The notes: generated from the letters alone by a model not told the origin. A stretch of DNA of 46,781 nt from CAYFJO01 sp964343305 (GCA_964343305.1 CAYFJO010000032.1:1-46781), one strand, 5' to 3'; positions 34,301-42,048 are shown, counted from the first letter of the stretch. Program-made: numbers and translations.

Positions 34301-35102
34301 CGATCCTGATCAATGGAAGTTTCACGTGCGACTGACCCACGACAACACGCACCTGTATGTCTCCTTTCATCAACCGAACCGAGTCGATCGGCGCGGCGAG
34401 CCGTATCAGTGGCGGCGAACCACGACCGGAACCAATGCGCCGATATGGATCGACGATTCGTTTGAAATCTTCTTCAGCGACACAAAACGCCAAACGGTAC
34501 TTCATTTCGGCGTGTCAGCTTCAGGAGCAACCTACGACGCTCAATGTCAACAACAAGATGAACGCGAAAGCGCCGCGTGGAACGGCAAGTGGCAAGCCGC
34601 GACATCGGCTGACGACAAAGCGTTAGTCGCCGAGATGGCGATCCCATGGACCACGATCACGGATGCCGGCCTGTCGAAAGAGCAATTGATGGTCAACGCC
34701 CAGTCGAATTGGGCCGGCTGGAGACTACCACTCCGATTCTTGGGAAGCCGTGGACGGCTTGCTTGCGAGAATTTCACACCGTTGGGCCTGGATTCGCCAC
34801 CCGATTCGCCCGAACGCCGCTTTCGTGTTTGCCTGCACTTCGCGGACCCCGACAATCATGACACAGGCGTTCGACGATTCGACGTTAAACTTCAAGGCCG
34901 CACCGTACTTTCCGATTTTGACGTCCGAGCAGAGGCTGGTTCAGCCGGCACGGCGATTATAAGAGAGTTCGACGATATCATCGGTTCAAAGTCAATCACC
35001 ATTGATGTTTCTCCCAACAACTCGGCTTCGATTAGCAATCGAGAAACGATCTTGAGTGGCATCGAAATCGAAGAAACAAACCCTTCAGGAAAGAGGCAAT
35101 GA
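31368..35102 (+). CDS. Secreted multidomain protein: PQQ-type propeller, methyltransferase-like insert, CBM9-like and malectin-like domains
   Basis: The 1244-residue product opens with a signal peptide (ISILLAFIVGWTAHAAHA). Residues ~25-410 carry PQQ-type propeller blades (TLRALDAETGRLRWKFTTGG, FLYCLRVATGELVWNFHAAG). A repeat-encoded linker (415-437) is followed by ~440-565, which looks like a class I methyltransferase fold (GYAVVIGDDRLAESIARR, then GIYGSHIAVQSI and PYFANLIVVAT) with a worn SAM motif. Propeller-like sequence resumes at ~604 (HVIAVDAYNGTELWSHQF). About 929-1150 resembles a CBM9-like sugar-binding domain (PQIDGRLSSDEW, IWIDDSFEIFFSD). The end resembles malectin (FRVCLHFADPD, FDVKLQGRTVLSDFDV). 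PQQ and glycan binding are family expectations, not shown here. The next gene overlaps its stop by 4 bases. Confidence 0.85.
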   Translation: MTRHHDSISILLAFIVGWTAHAAHADWPMFRADAARSGISHESIELPLSARWTYEANQVPSPAWPDPVKERHRLDFDYAPQIVVSAKTVFFGSSADDTLRALDAETGRLRWKFTTGGPIRFAPSVYDDRVYLASDDGFLYCLRVATGELVWNFHAAGDSNQVLGNGRLISRWPLRSGVLVDRGIAYVTAGMWPSEGVMIYALDAETGEVRWCNDTCDTRYLAQPHASAYSLTGVSPQGYLLASDDLLLIPTGRGVPAALDRKTGRLRYFKPADSKTHGGSWAMISGDRLFNGGLVYECATGDQILCPTTKTPLWAKRDYDFGTRQHVLGYRGDRVLARGEQVFGRRTGYCLAMAGDTLLEGGDGLLSAFDSGSKNAATVLWQAKLLGQVRSIAVSDGAVFTSTDRGTVHCFGSTSSRIRENSDVSSKDRPNSHESGYTVSDAILGLAKQSKITKGYAVVIGDDRLAESIARRKQMHVLCLAENEKDVAALRERFVDSGIYGSHIAVQSIVRLNNGDYPPYFANLIVVATQTELKGDELWRLLRPCGGLMCFEGEAKSVIEQLVKQVEDAPAEQGRTTNLTWLRRGKLPGAFDWDSQSTADQRVSWPLELAWFGGPGPARMQDRHHAAIAPPVVANGRYFVPGERHVIAVDAYNGTELWSHQFADEVSDDKSKQIRLTGLAADDDSAYYDTGDGWVRLDAQTGEDAGIVNSLPDGLQVWGRVAKRKLPFATALRTHALTGENVPRSYYRAYGCNQLLVADTVDFFRSGTLGLYDLKDDSGLRNFGGMRPGCWRSHNAAFGVFLSSEGSSGCRCTYNFQTSLMLAPARTRRNEDWAVYHDLPAAGLVRRMNINLGAPGDRRDNTGKLWLGYPRPREPIAMQLPVSIEFKDSDGLGPYHFDSDRSVVHNTKRPWLYASGYRGIRRVTITLDQQQPIVSKQLDSSPQIDGRLSSDEWPERPQASLRPVHDRQSRGAPNRRLVDPDQWKFHVRLTHDNTHLYVSFHQPNRVDRRGEPYQWRRTTTGTNAPIWIDDSFEIFFSDTKRQTVLHFGVSASGATYDAQCQQQDERESAAWNGKWQAATSADDKALVAEMAIPWTTITDAGLSKEQLMVNAQSNWAGWRLPLRFLGSRGRLACENFTPLGLDSPPDSPERRFRVCLHFADPDNHDTGVRRFDVKLQGRTVLSDFDVRAEAGSAGTAIIREFDDIIGSKSITIDVSPNNSASISNRETILSGIEIEETNPSGKRQ
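32611..32678. repeat. Perfect inverted repeat inserted in frame in the propeller gene
   Basis: The 24-bp arm at 32611-32634 (GTAGCCGG outward, GAATTCGG inward) is the exact reverse complement of 32655-32678, spacer 20 bases. It lies wholly inside the coding sequence, keeps the frame, and encodes SSRIRENSDV plus SSKDRPNSHESGY. It falls at the border between the first propeller part and the methyltransferase-like part. Same architecture as the intergenic elements. Confidence 0.95.
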
Positions 35103-38100
35103 ACACCGCACGCATCTTTTCGATGGTCGTTTGTTGGAAGTTTCTTTTTTCGTTGCTCGCCTTGGGAAGAGCTTATGCTTCAGAGCCGTTTATTGCTGTT
35201 GATCCTGAACGTGAGCAACAAGCGTCGATTATCTTGCAGTTCGAAGCAGCCGCAGCCACCGGATTCGATTGGGTGGAGTTGACAAAACCCCGGCTGCCGG
35301 CGGCTTCACCGGAAGGCCGGTTACGGGACGCGGTTTGGTTTCTGCAGGACGGAATTCAGCGGATGACGGGGCGAACGCTTGACGTTCATAGCGACAGTGA
35401 TGTGTCTCGCGGGATCGTGCTGATGCTTGCCCGAAATGCGCCGCAGGAACTACGCGACGATGCGTTCATTAAACAAGCTTTGCGGGATGACGGTTCGGAT
35501 GCGTACAACCATATCGAGGCGTATTGCCTGCGGAGCGAGCGTGATCGACTGCTGGTCATTGCCAACACGGTCGACGGGCTGATCGCGGCCGTACCGACTC
35601 TACTGGAGTCGGTGGGTTACGAAGTGCTCGGCATGGGACCGAATTGGATTCATGTTCCCAAGGATCGCAAGCGGCTGGTGTTTGAAATTGAACGTGCGGA
35701 CCGACCGAGTTTTTATCTGCGGCGGCTCACTCCGACGAGCGGACAGTACTACGGAGTGGGCACGATCCAGACCGGTCCAAAGATGCAGCTCAGTGATCCG
35801 CGCGACGAATCGGTCAGTGTCAGCTATCCGCGGTGGGCGATTGCGATTCGCGATCGCGGCCGATCGATGGCGCCTTTCCCCGGCCACGCGTTGTACGCGT
35901 ATCATCGGAAGATGGTCGAGCAGATGTTGCGGACGGGTGCGACTGAAGGATTCCTGACGGCCGGCAATCATCTGGGACTCGACGCTGATCGTCCCCAAGC
36001 CGCTGACTCAAATAAATCACATCTTTGGATCAACACTGACCCCGCTGATCAACCGGAGCACAAGCGTGTGTTCCTTTCGGATGGCAAAGAGTGGAAGGAG
36101 CAGCGACTGATCGGGATGGCCGCCAATCTCGACACGTCATCGAAAGCCGCGCGTGCGATCGTCCTGGGTGTGATGAAGCAGCGGGCCGATCTCCATTTCA
36201 AAGAACGGCCCGACGGGGTCTTTGTGTTCGGCACCGAAGCCGAGGACGGAGCCGGCTATGCGAAGATCGGCGAGTGGATGCGGCCGGAGAATCGCAATTG
36301 GTATCCCGAGTATCTGCAATCGATTGGTCGCGAGTGGCCGCAGTCTTATGTGCTGCACGATTACCGTGGCATCGATCAGCCTCAGGAACGATGGGACGCG
36401 GCGACGCCCGCCGACGTCGTGTTTGCCTTCAACAACTGGCTGCTCAGCGAATTCGATCGCTGGATCGATTCGCTGCCCGCCAGCGGGCGAGTCACCGCCA
36501 CCGGAAAACCGAAGAAAGAACTTGTGCGTTGCAGTCTCTACAGTTACGCGTACCACGACATTCCGCCGCACATCAATCTCGACCCACGGATTCGCGTGAT
36601 GATCGCCGGCTATCCGAAACATCGCGGGCTTGGCAAATGGAAGAACTTTGCATCGTACCACGACATCGCCGCGGCGTTTCGCCGGATGTTACCGCGGGAG
36701 CCGTCCGGCGAATATCGCATCATCAGCATCGCCTATTACGCCGACCACACGTTGAACCACATTCCCGCGCGGTGGAGCGCTGCGCCGGCCAGCATCTTGA
36801 GCGACTTGAAGTCGAAGCACGACGCCGGTGTGCGGGCATTGAATCACGAAACTGATTTCAACTTTGGCAAGTACGGACTCGCCTACTACTTGATGAGCAA
36901 AGTGCTTTGGAACGTCAACCTCACAGTGGACCAACTCGACGCGATTCGAGACCGCTGGTTGCAGCACGCTTACGGATCGGGCTGGCGGGAGATGAAGGCG
37001 TACTACGACTTCATGTTGATCGACAATTTTCCCGCAAACGCGCCCGCTGCCTGGGCCAAGGCCGTGCGGATGATTGACGCCGCCGATGCAAAGATCGATC
37101 CAGCAACCGAACCCGACGCGCAACGGCGACTCGATGACATGAAGCAGTATTGGTACTTCTACTATCTGATCGATGCCGGCGCGATGGCTGCGAAGTCTCC
37201 CGAAATGATCGAATTTCTATGGAAGGGCCAGATGTCGTACATGACCGCGATGCACATGGCGACGCGTCGCACATTCCCTGGTGGAAGCAGGCGGCTTTAT
37301 GATCTGCTGCCCGAAGAGTTGCGGAAGGGACCAGCCCACTATTCCACGGAGGAAACAGCCCAGTGGTGGACACGGCTTCGAGATCACTGGCCAGCCATCG
37401 AAGTCGATGAATTCGCAGGCGCGACTCTGTCAGATGGACGTCGCGCGCGCGACATTGACCTGAACGACCTTGTCCGGGTATCCGACTTTCAGGCGCTGAC
37501 GAAAGGCCGACCATTTCTTTTCAATAGTGCTCAGGCCGATCCGACTCCGTTCGTCACTGTCGCTCGTGCGGGCGAAACGATCGGTTTCCGTTTCTCGTGG
37601 CCGGCGCGCGACAAACAACTGCGGTTTTACGGACCGAAAGAAGTTCCCTACGGCATCGACTACTGGGACACCGCAAAACAAAGCTGGCAATCGATCATCG
37701 ACGTCACGACGACAACGGCTGCATCACAACTGTTGACCGATACCCACGACGATCGGTCTCGACACGTCGCCGAAGTCCACCACAAGGCAAGCCGCACCGG
37801 AACGTACCGCATCGAAGTTGGCCGAGGCGGATTCCTCGCCACACTAGCGAGCCTTGGCTACGACGTGAAACAGAGTTCGTTCGAAGCACGACTACCCCAC
37901 GCGTATTTCTCGCGCGCCAAAGGCCTGACACAAGACCCTGTCTATATCTACGTTCCGAAGGGAACAAAGTCACTGGACCTGGAAGTCTGGGACAGTCACA
38001 ACCGCAAACAGGTTCAACTCTATCGCGGAGTGTCCGACAAGGGTTTGACTCGCGCGCGCGAAGTCGACATCAGCCGGCGCGGAACGCATCGGGTCTTGTT

Positions 38101-38257
38101 GCAGCCAGAAGAAACTGGCACGCTCGCACGTATCAGCGGCAACGGCTTCGCGTTTCCGCTCTTGTATTCCGTCCCCAGCTACTGGTCCAAATGCCCTGCG
38201 GAACTCGTCATCCCACGCGCCATCGCCGAAGCTGACGGACTTACTATCGTTAAGTAA
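35099..38257 (+). CDS. Secreted DUF4838-like protein, possible glycoside hydrolase relative
   Basis: The 1052-residue product has a signal peptide (FSMVVCWKFLFSLLALGRAYA). An N-terminal segment with VWFLQDGIQRMTGRTLDV, then HIEAYCLRSERDRLLVIANT and VPTLLESVGYEVLGMGPNWI resembles the start of DUF4838/GH20-type proteins (a substrate-side alpha/beta domain before a barrel). Later KELVRCSLYSYAYHDIPPHI, VRALNHETDFNFGKYGLAYY and MSKVLWNVNLTVDQLDAIRD match the DUF4838 barrel and helical parts. The last 300 residues look like beta-sandwich domains. DUF4838 proteins are linked to glycan breakdown, but activity is unproven. Its ATG overlaps the stop of the propeller gene (ATGA), so translation is coupled and the two proteins probably act together. 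Confidence 0.8.
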   Translation: MNTARIFSMVVCWKFLFSLLALGRAYASEPFIAVDPEREQQASIILQFEAAAATGFDWVELTKPRLPAASPEGRLRDAVWFLQDGIQRMTGRTLDVHSDSDVSRGIVLMLARNAPQELRDDAFIKQALRDDGSDAYNHIEAYCLRSERDRLLVIANTVDGLIAAVPTLLESVGYEVLGMGPNWIHVPKDRKRLVFEIERADRPSFYLRRLTPTSGQYYGVGTIQTGPKMQLSDPRDESVSVSYPRWAIAIRDRGRSMAPFPGHALYAYHRKMVEQMLRTGATEGFLTAGNHLGLDADRPQAADSNKSHLWINTDPADQPEHKRVFLSDGKEWKEQRLIGMAANLDTSSKAARAIVLGVMKQRADLHFKERPDGVFVFGTEAEDGAGYAKIGEWMRPENRNWYPEYLQSIGREWPQSYVLHDYRGIDQPQERWDAATPADVVFAFNNWLLSEFDRWIDSLPASGRVTATGKPKKELVRCSLYSYAYHDIPPHINLDPRIRVMIAGYPKHRGLGKWKNFASYHDIAAAFRRMLPREPSGEYRIISIAYYADHTLNHIPARWSAAPASILSDLKSKHDAGVRALNHETDFNFGKYGLAYYLMSKVLWNVNLTVDQLDAIRDRWLQHAYGSGWREMKAYYDFMLIDNFPANAPAAWAKAVRMIDAADAKIDPATEPDAQRRLDDMKQYWYFYYLIDAGAMAAKSPEMIEFLWKGQMSYMTAMHMATRRTFPGGSRRLYDLLPEELRKGPAHYSTEETAQWWTRLRDHWPAIEVDEFAGATLSDGRRARDIDLNDLVRVSDFQALTKGRPFLFNSAQADPTPFVTVARAGETIGFRFSWPARDKQLRFYGPKEVPYGIDYWDTAKQSWQSIIDVTTTTAASQLLTDTHDDRSRHVAEVHHKASRTGTYRIEVGRGGFLATLASLGYDVKQSSFEARLPHAYFSRAKGLTQDPVYIYVPKGTKSLDLEVWDSHNRKQVQLYRGVSDKGLTRAREVDISRRGTHRVLLQPEETGTLARISGNGFAFPLLYSVPSYWSKCPAELVIPRAIAEADGLTIVK

Positions 38258-38308
38258 GGCGAGCGGCAGATGAGTTCCACTATGGTAAATCCTCGTCTGC
38301 CGCTCGGC
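38258..38308. terminator. Inverted-repeat hairpin between convergent genes
   Basis: Arm 38258-38274 (GGCGAGCGGCAGATGAG) pairs with 38292-38308 at 15 of 17 positions, spacer 17 bases. It begins at the first base after the TAA of the DUF4838-like gene and ends 27 bases before the stop of the convergent lactonase gene. It belongs to the palindrome-pair class but its place suggests that it ends or protects both transcripts. No U-run follows. Confidence 0.7.
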
Positions 38309-38335
38309 TAAGGAGTCGCTTGCCTTGGATGGCCT

Positions 38336-39358
38336 TCACCCGCCAGCCACACCTTGCGTATTCACATAGACGGAATACACCGAAGTGCTGCCGCACATGA
38401 ACAGCCGATTTCGATGTCGGCCGCCGAAACAAACATTGCCGCAGCGCTCGGGAAGATTGATGCGGCCGATCAACTTGCCGTCGGGATTGAAGATCGCCAC
38501 GCCATCCAGTCCTTCCGATCCCATCCCCCAGCCAACCCAAAGGTTTCCATCAACATCGACACGAAATCCATCCGGCGTCCCATTCTCTTCGGCCGCGATC
38601 AACAGACGCTTGTTTGCCAATCGAGTGCCTTGCTCGACGACGTCGTAGGCTCGAATCACTCGTGGCTTGACGCCGGCTTCGACCACATACAACTTCGACT
38701 CGTCGGGCGAGAAAGCGAGACCGTTTGGTCGCGAAACATCACTGGCGACGACCGCAAGTTTCTCCGTCTTGGCGTCCCAGCGATACACGTTGGTGGTCAG
38801 TTCGGGTTTGGCGATGCGTCCTTCGTAGAATCCAAGAATCCCAAACGGCGGGTCGGTAAACCAAATCGAGCCGTCCGACTTGCACACGATGTCGTTCGGT
38901 GAATTCAATCGCTTGCCCTCGAAGTGACTGGCGATCGTCGTGATTGAGCCGTCGATTTCCGTCCGCACGACTCGCCGCGACAAGTGTTCGCATGTGAGCA
39001 ACCGCCCTTGTCGATCGCGCGTGTTGCCGTTGGAATGATTTGACGGTTTACGAAACACGCCGACCGCGCCGGTTTCTTCTTCCCATTTCATGATGCGGTT
39101 GTTGGGAATGTCGCTCCACAACAGAAAGCGGCCATCGCCAAACCACACCGGCCCTTCGCTCCACCGCATGCCGGTCGCAATTCTCTCGACTTTAGCTAGC
39201 GACAGCCGGTACTTGGCAAAGCTCTCGTCAACGATCTTGATCCGCTCGTCGGGATAACGCTGGCTCTCCTGCCACTCGCCGAACGCACACGGCATTGCCG
39301 ACATTGTTCCGAGCGCGGTTCCCGCCACAATAAAGGTCCTTCGGTTCATCATTTTCAT
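38336..39358 (-). CDS. SMP-30/gluconolactonase/LRE family protein with Tat-type signal
   Basis: The 340-residue product is a six-bladed propeller of the SMP-30/gluconolactonase family. Motifs: ATGMRWSEGPVWFGDGRFLL (metal Glu in EGP), NSPNDIVCKSDGSIWFTDPP (metal Asn), SRPNGLAFSPDESKLYVVEA (second Asn and a nearby Asp), and DGFRVDVDGNLWVGWG. These lactonases open sugar-acid lactones with a divalent metal. The N-terminus MKMMNRRTFIVAGTALGTMS has twin arginines and a hydrophobic stretch, so Tat export is likely. ATG 39358 has GAGG about 10 bases upstream. Just upstream is the decayed 3' end of an enolase-superfamily gene, a logical sugar-acid partner. Confidence 0.92.
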   Translation of the reverse strand: MKMMNRRTFIVAGTALGTMSAMPCAFGEWQESQRYPDERIKIVDESFAKYRLSLAKVERIATGMRWSEGPVWFGDGRFLLWSDIPNNRIMKWEEETGAVGVFRKPSNHSNGNTRDRQGRLLTCEHLSRRVVRTEIDGSITTIASHFEGKRLNSPNDIVCKSDGSIWFTDPPFGILGFYEGRIAKPELTTNVYRWDAKTEKLAVVASDVSRPNGLAFSPDESKLYVVEAGVKPRVIRAYDVVEQGTRLANKRLLIAAEENGTPDGFRVDVDGNLWVGWGMGSEGLDGVAIFNPDGKLIGRINLPERCGNVCFGGRHRNRLFMCGSTSVYSVYVNTQGVAGG

Positions 39359-39386
39359 GGTTTGCTTACCTCGTTGTTCAGCGTGC

Positions 39387-39650
39387 TTAATAGGGCAATG
39401 TGTGCGACAGACATTTGCGATCTGCCTCCTCGTTAACATCGACACCTAGACCTGGCTGGCCGCCAATCCTAACATGTCCATCGTTGTATGTCGGCATGAC
39501 CGACCTCAACGGCGATTCGAGCGTCGTGTCTTTCAGCAATACACCGATTGCTCGAGGATTCCATGAAGATGTCACGATCAATTTCAACTCAGGTTCGGCG
39601 GAAGCCGGTACGCTCACCAACCACAGATGATGGCTTGAAGCACTTGATAG
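39387..39650 (-). pseudogene. Decayed C-terminal remnant of an enolase-superfamily (MR/MLE) gene
   Basis: On the minus strand an open stretch reads HHLWLVSVPAS, then VTSSWNPRAIGVLLKDTTLE, then YNDGHVRIGGQPGLGVDVNE and EADRKC before a stop. The DGHV-to-PGLGVDVNEEA block has the pattern of the C-terminus of mandelate racemase/muconate lactonizing enzymes (compare DGRVPVPDGPGLGIEID in the intact gene at 1842-2954). Nothing resembling the catalytic barrel lies upstream: the frame meets a stop near 39665 and then the repeat at 39722. The remnant stops 28 bases before the lactonase ATG, so the ancestral pair was probably an operon. A real short protein is unlikely. Confidence 0.65.
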
Positions 39651-39721
39651 GATCGAGCAAACTCAAAAACCTAGGCCTTGCACATTTTGGCAATGTGACT
39701 AATTGGACAGCGCCACTTTTC

Positions 39722-39797
39722 ATTAGCCGTTTGGGCGTTAGCCCCGGTTTTTTTACGGAATAACGCGAGAACCGGGGCTAACGCCCAAACGGCTAAT
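39722..39797. repeat. Perfect 28-bp inverted repeat after the metallophosphoesterase gene
   Basis: Arm 39722-39749 (ATTAGCCGTTTGGGCG at the outer side) is the exact reverse complement of 39770-39797, spacer 20 bases. Each arm holds the smaller palindrome GGGCGTTAGCCC. It starts 12 bases beyond the stop codon of the leftward metallophosphoesterase gene and would form a very stable hairpin at the end of that mRNA. It also marks the upstream edge of the decayed enolase remnant. Confidence 0.95.
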
Positions 39798-39809
39798 TTG
39801 CATGGCTGG

Positions 39810-41297
39810 TCACGTAGTGGTCCCAGTAGTCCGGCCAGATAGTGTGGATCGGAAGTGCGGGGCCGCGATCGGGGCTTTTGCTGCCGCCGTGGATTGTTGG
39901 GCGGCATGGATCGACACGTTCGTGTTGCCGCGCACCGGCGCTGGATTGAGACCGACTCCCAGCGTCCCAGACCACGTTTCAAACGGACGACCCCCGCGCT
40001 CGTCGCCTTGGAAGAACGACAACAGCGAGATTGCCTCGGCCGGAATGAATTCATGTTGGCTGGGAGCCAGCATTGTCGGCCGATAGACGCGCCGCCACGT
40101 GCCCGCATTGAAATACATCTGATTCAACACAAACGAATCCGCAAAGCTGGCGTCCAGCGGCACCGTCTCGGCGTGATGCGTGTGGCCGTAAACAATGTGG
40201 CGGGCGCGGCGGTTGCGGAAATCCTGCTCGGCCAATGCGTGCTGATAATACGAATCATTGGCCGATCCGCGCAGACTGTGAAGCCACGAGTTGGTCTTCG
40301 CGGCCCATCCGATCGACCAACGTTTGCTGAACTTCAAGGCACCTTCCAATCCGTCGACCAGTGCAAACGGACTCCAGGAATCGTGCTCGCGAACAATGTT
40401 CAGTTGCAAAAAGGCGTCCGCCAAACGGTCCCATGTTTTCTTGATTTGTTTGCGAATCGATGGTTGGTGGCAACATCGTTCCAAGACACCGTCCAGCCAG
40501 ACCGGGATGAGCAGCAATGGCCGGATGTTGTCAATTTCTTGAATCGCGACGGCCACGGCGTCGGGCAGGTGGTTGCCCAGATCTTGCTGGACTTCGCCCG
40601 CAAAGCGATTCACCAGTTCGATGATGATCGCATCGCTCAAGCTGCTGGTGTCGCGATCTTCCGTAAAACTCAGCGGATCGAAAATGTCGCCGTGTCGTGC
40701 TAAGACGCGGTGTCGGCGCAGTGTCCCCAGCAGTTCGTCACATTCGACGGGGTCATGCGGAAACGGGGCGGTATGAGAATTTGCCAGTCCCAAATGATGC
40801 GACACCTTTTGGCGGATCAAATCGTAACTGGCACCGCGCAAGTGCAGATACCAGTCGTGATTGCCGACCATGTATTGCGTTCGCACCGCGACGGATAATG
40901 GCTGGCTGTTATAATCCGGCTGGCCGGCTTGCGTGGCCACGGGCAATCGGATCGCACTATCGGCAGCGAGCCGCCGCAGCGATGTGATGGACTGTGAATT
41001 GTGCTGCAAGATCCCGTCGACAATTCCGCCCACCGCTTCGACGACGGCAGGCGATTGAGGATCATCCCATGGCCGAATTTGCGTCTGGTGCCACCGGGTC
41101 GAACGCGTGGTGTCCAGAATGTCGCCCAGCAACACGAGATCAATCCGTTCGACCGGCTTGTATCTGCCATCCGCACGCCATGACGCTTGCAGAGCACATT
41201 CATTGAGTCGACTGACAAATACGTCAACCGCTCCAGTCGGAAGGCTTACGCCGCATGAGGCGTCTGTCAAATGCAGATCACTGATGAGGACGAGCAT
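39810..41297 (-). CDS. Large calcineurin-like metallophosphoesterase
   Basis: The 495-residue product carries the five metallophosphoesterase blocks in order: LISDLHL (residues 4-10), VLLGDILDTT, VGNHDWYL, ARHGDIFDP and VYGHTHHAE. Together they bind two metal ions. Between HGDIFD and GHTHH is an unusually long helical insert of about 160 residues (DAIIIELVNRFAGEVQQDL to the region of KTNSWLHSLRGSANDSYY). The C-terminal 60 residues are low-complexity, rich in Ser, Thr, Ala and Pro, and look disordered. The substrate could be a phosphodiester or phosphomonoester and is not readable. ATG 41297 is chosen with AGGA about 9 bases upstream; a TTG further up lies near the repeat. Confidence 0.87.
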   Translation of the reverse strand: MLVLISDLHLTDASCGVSLPTGAVDVFVSRLNECALQASWRADGRYKPVERIDLVLLGDILDTTRSTRWHQTQIRPWDDPQSPAVVEAVGGIVDGILQHNSQSITSLRRLAADSAIRLPVATQAGQPDYNSQPLSVAVRTQYMVGNHDWYLHLRGASYDLIRQKVSHHLGLANSHTAPFPHDPVECDELLGTLRRHRVLARHGDIFDPLSFTEDRDTSSLSDAIIIELVNRFAGEVQQDLGNHLPDAVAVAIQEIDNIRPLLLIPVWLDGVLERCCHQPSIRKQIKKTWDRLADAFLQLNIVREHDSWSPFALVDGLEGALKFSKRWSIGWAAKTNSWLHSLRGSANDSYYQHALAEQDFRNRRARHIVYGHTHHAETVPLDASFADSFVLNQMYFNAGTWRRVYRPTMLAPSQHEFIPAEAISLLSFFQGDERGGRPFETWSGTLGVGLNPAPVRGNTNVSIHAAQQSTAAAKAPIAAPHFRSTLSGRTTGTTT

Positions 41298-41322
41298 GTC
41301 ATCGATCCTGTCAAAAGGCAAA

Positions 41323-41397
41323 CAAAAAGGGGTCAGGTACCTTTTGTGCCCAGCACCCTTCGGGCCGTTCCGGCAAAAGGTACCTGACCCCTTTTTG
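41323..41397. repeat. Perfect inverted repeat, GGGGTCAGGTACC family
   Basis: Arm 41323-41346 (CAAAAAGGGG outward, GTACCTTTTG inward) is the exact reverse complement of 41374-41397, spacer 27 bases. The arm contains the palindrome AGGTACCT. It lies just upstream of the metallophosphoesterase start, in the divergent gap with the FliL-like gene, so it would be transcribed in a 5' leader. I recall the AAGGGGTCAGGTACCTTTT motif from other planctomycete genomes. Confidence 0.95.
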
Positions 41398-41578
41398 AAG
41401 AAGAAATTGTGCGCAACACTGTCACTTCATTCCCATTATCGAAATCTGCTTGCGGCGACTGTAACGATTGTTCAAGTTTTGACGGGCTAGCAACCCAGAC
41501 GGATGGTCATTTGCAATCTATGGTTGAATTAGAGTTGAAAACGACTCTGTACAACGACTTTTCATAGGGCAGGCAAGC

Positions 41579-42043
41579 ATGCTATCGAGACAATGTCATT
41601 CGGTCGTCACGTTAGCCGTCGCCGTGCTAGCGACCGGCTGTGGCGGTGGTGCTGCGACGAATTTTGACGAGGCGGCCTTGTTGGACGAATACAACGTGCA
41701 AGGTCGTCGGCACGATCCGGTCGAGTTTGTGGAAGTCGACATGGGCGATTTCTTTATCACGCGGCGGCTCCCCGACACCAAAGATATGTTGTACGTCAGT
41801 TGCCATCTGTACGCGGTGACACCGCAAGAGGAAAGCGGATTTGTGGAATTCACCTTGATGGAACGAAAGACGCGGATGCGAGACACCGTGATGTCGGTCG
41901 TTCAAAAAGCGGAAATCGATGCACTCACCGAACCAAGTCTCACGTGGATCAAGTCAGAAATGATCCCGGAAGTCAACCGAACCCTGCGCACCCGCAGCGT
42001 TCGGGACATCGTTTTCTCGACCTACTCGCTGCAACGCGGCTAA
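41579..42043 (+). CDS. FliL-like lipoprotein
   Basis: The 154-residue product starts with a lipoprotein signal, MLSRQCHSVVTLAVAVLATGC, lipid-modified at Cys 21 followed by GGG. The C-terminal half (about residues 88-154) has the pattern of the FliL periplasmic domain: MRDTVMSVVQKAEIDALTEP, then IKSEMIPEVNRTL and SVRDIVFSTYSLQ, aligning with the family's RDAI..L, L..EI...N..L and V.DV.FT.FVVQ blocks. FliL is normally a single-pass inner-membrane protein near the flagellar stator; here the anchor is a lipid. No flagellar gene is nearby. The FliL link is by eye and may reflect a wider SPFH-like fold. AGGGCAGG lies before ATG 41579. Confidence 0.7.
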   Translation: MLSRQCHSVVTLAVAVLATGCGGGAATNFDEAALLDEYNVQGRRHDPVEFVEVDMGDFFITRRLPDTKDMLYVSCHLYAVTPQEESGFVEFTLMERKTRMRDTVMSVVQKAEIDALTEPSLTWIKSEMIPEVNRTLRTRSVRDIVFSTYSLQRG

Positions 42044-42048
42044 TGCGC

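Noticed and set aside
39722..41397. IS element bounded by the inverted repeats at 39722 and 41323
   Set aside because: The two repeats have different sequences, each already has its own inverted partner, and the gene between them is a metallophosphoesterase, not a transposase.
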